From CAYFJO01 sp964343305 (lineage in GTDB: Bacteria > Planctomycetota > Planctomycetia > Pirellulales > Pirellulaceae), in assembly GCA_964343305.1 (NCBI GenBank), contig CAYFJO010000357.1:1-11272 (forward strand): a DNA stretch of 11,272 nt, given 5' to 3'. Of this stretch, positions 1 through 6,252 are shown one piece after another. The translations under genes were made by a program, and so were the position numbers. Every line of letters begins with the position of its first letter. Positions within the stretch are counted from its first letter, which is position 1. Under the pieces are notes generated by a model. The model did not search any database, was not told the origin of the DNA, and saw nothing but the letters and a program-made list of their open reading frames with translations.

Positions 1-61
1 CACACGAAGCCAGCACCTTAGCCCCATCTTCGACCAGCCAACGCTCCAACTCAGAATTCAC
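1..61 (-). CDS. Start of a small unidentified protein, running off the left edge
   Basis: A GTG codon at 59-61 opens a frame that stays open to the window edge and gives 20 residues beginning MNSELERWLVEDGAKV. It begins two bases after the stop codon of the recombinase remnant (TGA at 64-66), and a GGGAG-like ribosome binding site lies about seven bases upstream. Such tight spacing suggests the two were once co-transcribed. The fragment is too short to assign a family. Confidence 0.45.
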   Translation of the reverse strand, partial: MNSELERWLVEDGAKVLASC

Positions 62-63
62 GC

Positions 64-1218
64 TCACACTCCCGCGACGCAGCACTTCGTCCAACAGACT
101 TTTCTCATTGGCGATGCAATGAGAAAAGTCTTGTCTATTTCTTTGTTGGTAGTCCGCTTCCCTTTTGACTGGCCAGCGTCAACTTGTGCCACTGATTGAC
201 CACAAAAGTCAGAAGTTTGTGTAACCAAACCGCCGTCCCCCTCTCCACCGACGGTCGGTGGTGCGGGCAACGTGGCAACCGCGGCCGCGTCTTCGTCACG
301 GTCTGAATGGGTGTAGCGGACGGTCAATCGTGGATCCGAATGTCGGACCAGCTTTTGCATTTTCGCCAGAGACACGTTAGCCCGACCAAGGTTGCTAATG
401 AACGTATGACGGTTGGAATGAAAATCGGCGTACAGCCCATCTTCATCGCAGTAGCACAGAAAGTCACTCTGCGTGCGTCGTTCGAGTTCGTCTGGGTTTT
501 CTTCAGCTTCTTTCAGCCAGGTCTCGCGAGCCCGCTCCAAGTCCTTTCGCATCATCTTTGACGTCTTTCGTTCGTGGCCACCGGCCGTTTAGAACTCAAA
601 CAGCGGCTGATCGTTGCCGTGGTCGGCCTTGTTCGCTAGCCAGTGTTTTACTTGTTCAACAACAACAAGATGCAGCGGCACGCTGTCATTCCGCCGTCGC
701 TTGCTATACCCTGCCTCAATCTGGACGATCGGTGGTTCGACGTTCAGTTTGAACGACCGACGAGTTAATGAGCCGAGTTCGCGCCGACGAAACCCTGTCC
801 ACACCGCTAAGATGTAGAGCATGCATCGATCCTCACCCGCGACACCTTGAACTGTCGGCCCACTGCTCGCAGCCTCGACTAGCCTAACAAACTCTTCGCT
901 GCCAATTGACCGTCGATCGTGGCGACGGTCTGTTTCGGCATTGAGTTCCTTAAGGTGAACAACGGCATTGGCTGCCATTCGATCGGGCACAAGCCACGCA
1001 CAAAACGTTTTGAGGCTCTTTTGATAGTAGTTGCTTGTTTGGATTGAGAACCTCTCGCGTGTCCGACGCTGTTCAGCCAACCAATTGGTCGCCACCGCAG
1101 CGTCAATCTCTGAGATGTGGACGAAGTTGCAGCCTTCGACCAAGCACCTGATTCTTCCGATTGTTTGTTTGACGTGCTTGTCGCTGCTCCCTTTCGAGAT
1201 GAGCGACTGTTCATAAAC
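64..1218 (-). pseudogene. Tyrosine recombinase/integrase, N-terminally truncated and with an in-frame stop
   Basis: This is a phage-type site-specific tyrosine recombinase that would cut and rejoin DNA through a catalytic tyrosine. The recognisable sequence begins near VYEQSLISKG at 1218. It runs through a core-binding domain (about 1218-900) and the first catalytic half, with Arg I in TGFRRREL (codon 787-789) and the beta-strand lysine in AGYSKRRRND. An in-frame TAA (589-591) follows PLFEF. The same frame then continues with TAGGHERKTSKMMRKDLERA and the second catalytic half: HSNRHTF (H and R), VRHSDPRL (H) and the nucleophile Y in VRYTHSD. All catalytic residues therefore survive, but the stop separates Arg I and Lys from the rest. 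Family members have roughly 80-100 more residues at the N-terminus; here the upstream frame is antisense to the neighbouring oxidoreductase. The C-terminal tail contains a perfect hairpin. Because of both lesions it is called a pseudogene. Readthrough or a sequencing error at the TAA cannot be excluded. Confidence 0.85.
96..131. repeat. Perfect 15-bp inverted repeat with a 6-base loop
   Basis: The left arm at 96-110 (AGACTTTTCTCATTG) is exactly complementary to the right arm at 117-131, with loop 111-116. With one bulged base the pairing extends two or three pairs further. It lies inside the coding tail of the recombinase remnant, about 30 bases before its stop, and has no T-run typical of an intrinsic terminator. 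It may be an RNA hairpin at the end of the recombinase transcript or a DNA site linked to the element; the sequence alone does not decide. Confidence 0.75.
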
Positions 1219-1230
1219 GCCCATGTGTCC
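1219..1230. other. Rearrangement junction between two truncated genes
   Basis: Recognisable recombinase protein sequence (minus strand) begins at about 1218, and recognisable oxidoreductase sequence (plus strand) begins at about 1231. The roughly 12 bases between are all that separates two genes facing away from each other, each missing its 5' part. The simplest reading is a deletion or illegitimate recombination that joined the bodies of the two genes. No clear direct repeat or insertion-sequence end is visible at the joint. Confidence 0.65.
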
Positions 1231-2271
1231 AGTACGTGCGACGAGGCGAAACAGGTCGTGCAGGCATGGAAGTCCAGCGGTTGCGTGATGCAGGTCGGCG
1301 TGCAATCGACCAGTCTGCCGGTCTGGGACATGGCTGGCGAGATGATCAACGACGGCAAGCTCGGCAAAGTCGTGCAATTTCAGACCGGGTGTGCTCGCAA
1401 CGGCAAGTTCGGCATGTCACGTCACAACGTCATCACTAAAGAGATGACGCCGCAGACGGTCGATTTTCGTCGTTTCTTTGGCGTAGCCGAAGGCCTCGCG
1501 CCGGACATGCCGTTCGACCGTGCGATCTTCGGCCAATGGCGATGTTATTGGCCGTTCGGTTACGGCATGTACTCTGATCTGTTCGTTCATCGTGTGACCG
1601 GCATGTTGAAAGCGACGGGATTGCGAAATCCCGGCCGCGTCGTCGGTGGCGGCGGTATTTTTCTGGAATACGACGACCGCGAGGTGGCCGACGTCGCTTC
1701 GATCATCGCCGATTTTCATGAAGGCGTGCAGGGACTGGTCAGCAGCACGATGGTCAGCGAGGAGTTGAAGCTGGACCATCTTATCCGCGGCCATCACGGG
1801 CTAATACGGTTCGAAAAGAATTGTTCGGGCAACAGCGGCAAGGGGACTTTCGAGTTGGTGCCCGAACGTCCACAAGTGACGCTCAACAGCAAGCTGAAGC
1901 GCGAGACGTTCGATACCGCAACAAAGCACGACATTAACACGATGCACTTTGCCAATTGGCTTGATGCGATCGACGCCGGCAAGCCGAGCACTGTCAACAA
2001 CGATCCGGAATTAGGTGCTGCGGCAGTCACGCTGGTGAATCTGGCCGTCCGCAGCTACCGCGAAGGCAAGGTGTTCCATGTAGATCGCGCGGGCAACATT
2101 AGTGACGGCAACAGCAGTTGGGCCGACCGCTGGGAAGAGATGTCAAAGGCAAAGGCCAAGCCGAATCATGTCCCCGGTTGGAAGGCTGGTGACACCGGCA
2201 GCGTGATGTACCCACCCGACTACCAAAAACTCGCCGGCCCGTGGATTGACGGAAAACCACCGGAAGCGTGA
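1231..2271 (+). pseudogene. Gfo/Idh/MocA family oxidoreductase lacking its N-terminal NAD-binding part
   Basis: The protein from TCDEAKQVVQAWKSSG onward reads as the middle and C-terminal part of a planctomycete Gfo/Idh/MocA dehydrogenase, including MQVGVQST, MSRHNVITKEMTP, FGQWRCYWPFGYGMYSDLF, LDHLIRGHHGLIRF and the end DYQKLAGPWIDGKPPEA. These enzymes normally have an N-terminal Rossmann fold with a glycine-rich NAD(P) motif and a Glu-Lys-Pro motif, often after a Tat signal. Both motifs should lie before this point and are absent. The frame is open back to an ATG at 1117, but codons 1117-1230 are antisense to the recombinase and look unrelated to the family. About 120 or more residues are therefore missing, and the product could not bind cofactor normally. 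The remaining frame has no stops or shifts, so the loss is probably recent. The downstream gene is a second member of the superfamily and was probably its operon partner. Confidence 0.8.
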
Positions 2272-2274
2272 GGT

Positions 2275-2335
2275 AATGACGAATGACGAATTTCTAATGA
2301 TGAAAGAATGACGAACCACGAATGATGAATTAGAA
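2275..2335. repeat. Short tandem-like repeats built on AATGACGAA
   Basis: The gap between the two oxidoreductase genes is filled with near-copies of GAATGACGAA and GAATGATGAA, including two adjacent copies at 2275-2290 and more at about 2306-2335. A related tract is at 3465-3500. The units do not code for anything plausible. From general knowledge, similar AATGACGAA-type intergenic repeats are seen in planctomycete genomes; their role is unknown. Confidence 0.6.
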
Positions 2336-2373
2336 TCCCTTCCAGCCGCCGGGAGCTACAGAAAGGTAATCCA

Positions 2374-3315
2374 ATGAATGACCTGTCAGAAGTTCCATTC
2401 AGCCGCCGCCAGTTCCTCGGTGCGGCGCTGGCCACAACCGTCAGTGTCGCGTCAACGAGAGTGTACGCCGCCGAGAAAACCAATCGCATCGGTTTCGTTG
2501 ACGACAATCTCGACAACTTTCATGCGCGGACCTATCTGCGAATTCTGCGCGCTGAGTTGAAGGATCGCGGCTTCGTCGTCTCCGGCGCAACGGCGCTGCA
2601 AGCGGAAAAGAGCCGACGCTGGGCGAATGAGCATGACGTGCCGTATTTCGATACGGTCGAGCGATTGAACAAAGTGGTGGATTATTTCGCTGTGCTCGCG
2701 CCGGCGACTCCGCAAACGCATCTCGGTTTGTGCCAACAGGTGCTGCCACTGGGAAAAACGACCTTTGTTGACAAGACGTTCGCGCCCGACACAGCGACGG
2801 CCGAGAAGATCTTCGCACTAGCCGATAAACACAAAGTCGCTATGCAATCCAGTTCGGCACTTCGCTACACGGCCATTCAGAAACACGTCGCCGAAGCCGG
2901 CCGAGACAACTTGCGACACATGATCTCGTGGGGCGGTGGCAGCAATTTCGACGAGTACGTAATTCACCCGCTGGAACTGGTCATCTCGTGCATGGGGCAC
3001 GAAGTTGAAACCGTCATGCGTCGCGGCGACGAACCGCATTCGCAACTACTGTTGAACTTCACGCGCGACCGGACGGCCGTCGTCAATGTCTACACAAAGT
3101 CGCGCACGCCGTACGCCGCGTCAGTCACCACGGCAAAAGAAACGAGTTACATCCCCGTGGACACGAAACAACTTTTCGTAGACGCAGCCGCCGGCATGCT
3201 CGATTTCGTCGCAGCCGGAAAACCTCTAATCGACCGCCGCGAGACGTTGGCCATCATGCGTATCATCGACGCCGCCCGCGATCCCGCGACAAAACAAGAA
3301 TTCGTGAAAATCTAG
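2374..3315 (+). CDS. Tat-exported Gfo/Idh/MocA-like oxidoreductase
   Basis: A 313-residue protein. A twin-arginine signal is clear: SRRQFLG at residues 10-16, then a hydrophobic stretch (AALATTVSVAS) and a likely cleavage site near VYAAEK. This predicts export of the folded protein to the periplasmic space. The mature part follows the Gfo/Idh/MocA layout: an N-terminal Rossmann-like region from RIGFVDDNLDNFHA (39-51), VDYFAVLAPATPQTHLGLC (102-120), then a TFVDKTFAPD segment (130-139) where the family's Glu-Lys-Pro motif usually sits, and a shorter C-terminal domain with MQSSSALRY. The glycine-rich GxGxxG nucleotide motif is not visible and EKP is replaced by DKT. It may therefore be a divergent sugar-acting dehydrogenase or a protein with altered cofactor use. 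An AAAGG ribosome site precedes ATG 2374. It follows the truncated oxidoreductase by 102 bases and was probably co-transcribed with it. Confidence 0.85.
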   Translation: MNDLSEVPFSRRQFLGAALATTVSVASTRVYAAEKTNRIGFVDDNLDNFHARTYLRILRAELKDRGFVVSGATALQAEKSRRWANEHDVPYFDTVERLNKVVDYFAVLAPATPQTHLGLCQQVLPLGKTTFVDKTFAPDTATAEKIFALADKHKVAMQSSSALRYTAIQKHVAEAGRDNLRHMISWGGGSNFDEYVIHPLELVISCMGHEVETVMRRGDEPHSQLLLNFTRDRTAVVNVYTKSRTPYAASVTTAKETSYIPVDTKQLFVDAAAGMLDFVAAGKPLIDRRETLAIMRIIDAARDPATKQEFVKI

Positions 3316-3464
3316 ACGCCAGCTTGTGACTCAGCGTGAGCGATTGCTAACCAAAACGAGGTGCAGGATCAGGGGTTGAAACCGTCGCGCCCGGAGAGAC
3401 CGCTTTTTTTATACGAACGGGATAACGGACCGCTTGACATCGAGACACGTTATACCGCCGCTAG

Positions 3465-3500
3465 AAATGATGAATGATGAAACACCCAATGACGAAAGAA
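3465..3500. repeat. Second AATGACGAA-type repeat tract
   Basis: AATGATGAATGATGAA at about 3466-3481, followed by AATGACGAAAGAAACC, repeats the units seen at 2275-2335. With that tract it brackets the intact oxidoreductase gene on both sides. Confidence 0.5.
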
Positions 3501-3789
3501 ACCCGAATTCCGAAGGACTGGATCAACAAGGACACCCAAATATCAGTAGACGAGATCGGCGGGCTTGGCTTGTTCGATGTGTTACTTTTTTGAAGTGGGG
3601 TGACTTGGCGAGTGAGAGCAGAGGAACACGAGCGCTCTTGACGGTCGTTGAACGCCGTTTGGCGGTAGAGGCGCGGTGTGGGGCTTGAATGCGGGTGATG
3701 TGCGTACGATGGCGGGTGTGATTCGCTGGCGGGGGTTAGTCGGGCCATGCCGGGAGCGTGTAGGTACGCTTGCCCGCGACGGGATGCTC

Positions 3790-3806
3790 CGCCAGCCAGG
3801 CTGGCG
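3790..3806. repeat. 17-bp palindrome, 8-bp arms around one base
   Basis: CGCCAGCC at 3790-3797 and GGCTGGCG at 3799-3806 are perfect complements around a single A. The surrounding GC-rich tract differs in base composition from the AT-richer DNA on either side. It may be part of a dispersed intergenic element; no T-run follows, so it is not a typical terminator. Confidence 0.5.
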
Positions 3807-3866
3807 ACCGTGCCCACCGCCGAAACTTCCGCCGTAGGCTTCGTCAGTGCACCAACCGGATAGGAG

Positions 3867-4137
3867 TCATTTGCCAAGGAGTTGATGATAGAGCTTCTCG
3901 TGGAGCACTTCCGGTGTCGATTCGTCGTCAGGCTCAGGCATCGAGTCGACCGAATCGTAGGCAACCCGGACACCAAATGATGTCAACCACGATTTGAAGT
4001 TCGCGAAATCGTGGGCGTCAATTGCATAGTGTGCGAAGATCGCGTTGGCGAAAGTCCGACCGCGATAGAGGATAAATTGTGCCTCGCGCGAAGCGGCTTA
4101 GTTCAACGACCAAGCTGACCGGGGCACCGCGATCAGC
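3867..4137 (-). pseudogene. Frameshifted remnant of an unidentified gene
   Basis: A 77-codon open stretch (3867-4097, ending in TGA) with coding-like composition reads EAQFILYRGRTFANAIF, then AHYAIDAHDFANFKSWLTSF, and ends LYHQLLGK. It has no start codon; a TAA (4098-4100) interrupts its frame. In the adjacent frame the sequence RGAPVSLVVELSRFAR leads directly into it, and a one-base shift near 4087-4092 would fuse the two. Further upstream another TAA (4138-4140) follows RVVDLVGTKW. The pattern fits the 3' end of a decayed minus-strand gene. The family is not recognised. Confidence 0.4.
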
Positions 4138-4184
4138 TTACCACTTGGTTCCGACCAGATCGACGACTCTGGTCCAGCGATTGG

Positions 4185-4562
4185 TTAGGACCCTGGCCCT
4201 GCACCAGGGAAAACGCAAACTACAATTATGCTTACTGTGACAGAGATTAGCGCTAAGGCAGCAAGGGACCATCGCAACCCGCGCGACATGCTGCGAGTCT
4301 TCTCATCTCTTGGGGCAAGCAGTTCCGAAACAACGCCGATTCCGAGATATACATTGAACAACACCCAAAGAACGTATCCCGAAACCGGGATGCCGTTCAG
4401 AGACCATCCGGCATCCGAATACATCCGCCCGTTTGTCGCGGTGAAGAGGGCCAAAATGCAAAGCAAGCCTAATGCAAAGCTCCACGCTTTGCGCAGGTCG
4501 GAAATGTCATCCTCTTTGACTGGATATAATCGTTGTCTAAGTCTTGCGACGAAGTCTGTCAT
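4185..4562 (-). CDS. Small membrane protein with three predicted transmembrane helices
   Basis: The 125-residue product starts with a short charged cytoplasmic-type region (MTDFVARLRQRLYPVKEDD). Three hydrophobic spans follow, at about residues 26-44 (AWSFALGLLCILALFTA), 60-84 (VSGYVLWVLFNVYLGIGVV) and 98-118 (SLAALALISVTVSIIVVCVF), with charged loops such as APRDEKTRSMSRGLR between the second and third. A good GAAGGA ribosome site (4568-4573) lies five bases before the ATG, which supports this start. The ATG overlaps a TGA of the upstream same-strand frame as ATGA. The family is not recognised. It sits among decayed genes and so may be an accessory gene. Confidence 0.65.
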   Translation of the reverse strand: MTDFVARLRQRLYPVKEDDISDLRKAWSFALGLLCILALFTATNGRMYSDAGWSLNGIPVSGYVLWVLFNVYLGIGVVSELLAPRDEKTRSMSRGLRWSLAALALISVTVSIIVVCVFPGAGPGS

Positions 4563-4942
4563 ACTAATCCTTCATGAAAGGTCACCTTAACACAGTCCTT
4601 CGGCATTTGGAAATGACTGTTGTCAGATGTCGATCGTTTTGAGAATGAATCATTCGTTGAGAATGAAACATCCATCGTGAAATCGATCGAACGGCCTTCC
4701 TCATTTCGGCAAAGCTCGAACACTAGCGGTGCCGGCATGATCTTGAATACGTTGTCGGCCCGATGGATTGGGACACATCCATCTTGTGGGGTCGCCCGGC
4801 CGAGCGGTTCTTTCGTCAAGTCGGCGAACCGCCGGACATGGTAGGTTCAGGCATCGATCGTGGCCTGAACGAAGTGGCAAATTTGCATATCGCCGGCCAG
4901 CCGCTCGGTCATCTCGCTAAGCCGCTTTTCGTGCGGTGTCAT
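4559..4942 (-). pseudogene. Remnant of a second tyrosine recombinase (core-binding domain) with a nonsense codon
   Basis: From ATG 4942 the frame reads MTPHEKRLSEMTERLAGDMQ, ICHFVQATIDA, then TGA (4847-4849), then TYHVRRFADLTKEPLGRATP in the same frame to about 4783. This matches the expected pattern of the N-terminal SAM-like core-binding domain of IS91-associated or integron-like recombinases (DMQIRNF...ATIDAYTYHVRRF), with the TGA where a Tyr is expected. This is recognised from memory of the family, not from a search. After about 4783 the similarity stops, although the frame stays open to a TGA at 4559 that overlaps the next gene's start. No catalytic domain is present. It is unrelated in sequence to the recombinase at the left end. 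The 4943-5139 stretch upstream holds no convincing gene. Confidence 0.5.
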
Positions 4943-5139
4943 CGAGAACTCCCAGGTTTCAGTAAAACTGTGGCCTCTCGCGAACGCCAAGATCGCCGAT
5001 GGACCCGTTGGCCGAGTTGTACGAACGCGCCTCTGGAGCAATTCTCGAAATCGAGAAGATAGGAACGGATGGAACTCATCCTTCCATCGATCTTATTTAC
5101 CCCATTGATGTCACACGGCCACATTTTGGCGAACGTGAG

Positions 5140-6018
5140 CTACAGCGCCCACAAATGCACTTTGCGGTCAAAGCTTCCCGATGCCAGTGTCTTGCCATCG
5201 GGTGAAAAGCTGACCGAGTAAACTGTGTTGCGATGGCCGCGTAACACTTTCGTCGTCGCGAGTTGTTCGACATTCCATAATCGAATCGTCCCGTCGAGTC
5301 CGCCGGATGCAATCTGGTTTCCGTCCGCCGAGTAGGTCACCGATTTGACGTAGCCTTCGTGTCCGATCAAGCGGCCTTTTGACTCGCCTGTTATGACGTC
5401 ATGCAAAACAACGGCACCGTCGCGGCCGCCGCTGGCGATTGTCTTTGAATCTGGCGAAAAGCAAACCGCGTTCACTTCGCCTTCACCCGCCGTCAATGAC
5501 TTTGATGCTTTGTAGGACGTCCCATGCCAGAGTTTCACCGCGCCGTCTTTGCCGGCCGAGGCGATCCACTGGCCGTCCGGCGACCAGGCAACTCCGTAAA
5601 CGGAATCGCTGTGACCAGAGAGTGTCGAAATCTGTCCGCTTGCATTCCAGACGCGTGCGTTCTTGTCATAACCGCCGCTGACGAACCGCTCACCGTCGGG
5701 CGCGAATGCCACCGCAACGGTGTAAGCACCATGGCCCGAAAGTGATGCTTGCGTCGCGCCTGAGTCTACGTCCCACAGTTTGACTGCTTGGTCCAGGCCA
5801 CACGTGACGATCTGTTTGCCGTTGGGAGAAAACTCAAGTGACGCGATCGCATCGCCGTGCGCCTGCTCGATCGTGCGTACTTTTTGTGTCTTGATGTTCC
5901 AAATCTTCAATGCGTGATCAAGGCTGCCACTGGCGAGCAGTTTGCCGTCGGGGGAAAAATCGACCGTGTAAACCGCGTTTACATGGCCATCGGGCATCGA
6001 GACGAAATTCTCAGGCAT
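5140..6018 (-). CDS. Seven-blade WD40 beta-propeller protein
   Basis: The 292-residue product is made almost entirely of seven WD40 repeats. They begin near residues 10, 53, 95, 135, 178, 219 and 261, each with a variant of GH...V..V.FSPDG..(I/L)ASG..D..(V/I)(K/R)LW. Examples are GHSDSVYGVAWSPDGQWIAS and GHRNTVYSVSFSPDGKTLAS. Seven repeats close a full propeller, so the protein is complete and is probably an interaction scaffold. No signal peptide, membrane helix or fused kinase domain is seen, so it is probably cytoplasmic. The fifth repeat is the most divergent (HDV in place of the usual WD). The start is ATG 6018 and there is no strong ribosome site. It is divergent from the aldehyde dehydrogenase gene, with 234 bases between. 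Its partners are unknown. Confidence 0.9.
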   Translation of the reverse strand: MPENFVSMPDGHVNAVYTVDFSPDGKLLASGSLDHALKIWNIKTQKVRTIEQAHGDAIASLEFSPNGKQIVTCGLDQAVKLWDVDSGATQASLSGHGAYTVAVAFAPDGERFVSGGYDKNARVWNASGQISTLSGHSDSVYGVAWSPDGQWIASAGKDGAVKLWHGTSYKASKSLTAGEGEVNAVCFSPDSKTIASGGRDGAVVLHDVITGESKGRLIGHEGYVKSVTYSADGNQIASGGLDGTIRLWNVEQLATTKVLRGHRNTVYSVSFSPDGKTLASGSFDRKVHLWAL

Positions 6019-6166
6019 CGTTACGGCTCGTATCTTGGTAGTACGATGAATCTCAAAAGTTGATTATAGATCGCGTTGCCCAGATTCGCGAGGTAAAACG
6101 GATGCCGGCTCACCAATGGATTTTCGGTTCGTTTGCGGGTACGTTATTGAGACTGCGAGATTTTTG

Positions 6167-6217
6167 AACAGAAGCAAACGAAGATTCTTCACTTTGTTAC
6201 GTTCGTTTGCTTCTGTT
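6167..6217. repeat. 16-bp perfect inverted repeat, member of a 9-base modular family
   Basis: The left arm 6167-6182 (AACAGAAGCAAACGAA) pairs perfectly with 6202-6217 around a 19-base loop. The sequence is built of units such as GAAGCAAAC and, on the minus strand, GAACGTAAC followed by AAAG. The same units appear at 8976-9052. It lies between two divergent genes, 36 bases before the aldehyde dehydrogenase start, so it is not placed as a transcription terminator. It may fold in that gene's 5' untranslated RNA. Confidence 0.8.
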
Positions 6218-6241
6218 AAGACGAATCAGAATCAGAAAACC

Positions 6242-6248
6242 GAGGAAG
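6242..6248 (+). promoter_or_regulatory. Ribosome binding site for the aldehyde dehydrogenase GTG start
   Basis: GAGGAAG lies four bases before GTG 6253. It favours this start over the in-frame ATG at 6283, which has no comparable site. Confidence 0.6.
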
Positions 6249-6252
6249 AAAC

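Larger units (their letters stand above)
3316..3866. other. Gene-free stretch with repeats and no convincing coding sequence
   Basis: About 550 bases after the Tat-exported oxidoreductase. It contains a seven-T tract at 3404-3410 (no adequate stem before it), an AATGACGAA-type repeat at 3465-3500 and a short perfect palindrome at 3790-3806. A minus-strand frame spans much of it, but its composition is low-complexity Ser/Thr/Arg and it overlaps these repeats, so it is not accepted as a gene. No tRNA-like or known structured RNA fold was recognised. Confidence 0.5.

Noticed and set aside
1117..1230. N-terminal extension of the truncated oxidoreductase from ATG 1117
   Set aside because: It is antisense to recognisable recombinase sequence and lacks any oxidoreductase motif, so it is a by-product of the junction.
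1219..1377. N-terminal extension of the recombinase from 1377
   Set aside because: It is antisense to conserved oxidoreductase sequence (MQVGVQST region) and unlike recombinase N-termini.
3392..3410. Possible intrinsic terminator with seven T after the Tat-exported oxidoreductase
   Set aside because: Only a 3-bp stem (CGG/CCG) can be drawn before the T-run, too weak to call.
3461..3976. Minus-strand frame of 171 codons
   Set aside because: Its composition is Ser/Thr/Arg-rich with no domain-like pattern. It covers repeats and overlaps the better-supported remnant at 3867-4137.
4191..4209. Small stem CCCTGG/CCAGGG near the end of the membrane protein gene
   Set aside because: It has six pairs with a 7-base loop, overlaps coding sequence and has no T-run; it could easily be chance.
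4563..4844. Plus-strand frames opposite the second recombinase remnant
   Set aside because: They have no family pattern, while the minus strand has both recombinase-like sequence and a good ribosome site for the next gene.
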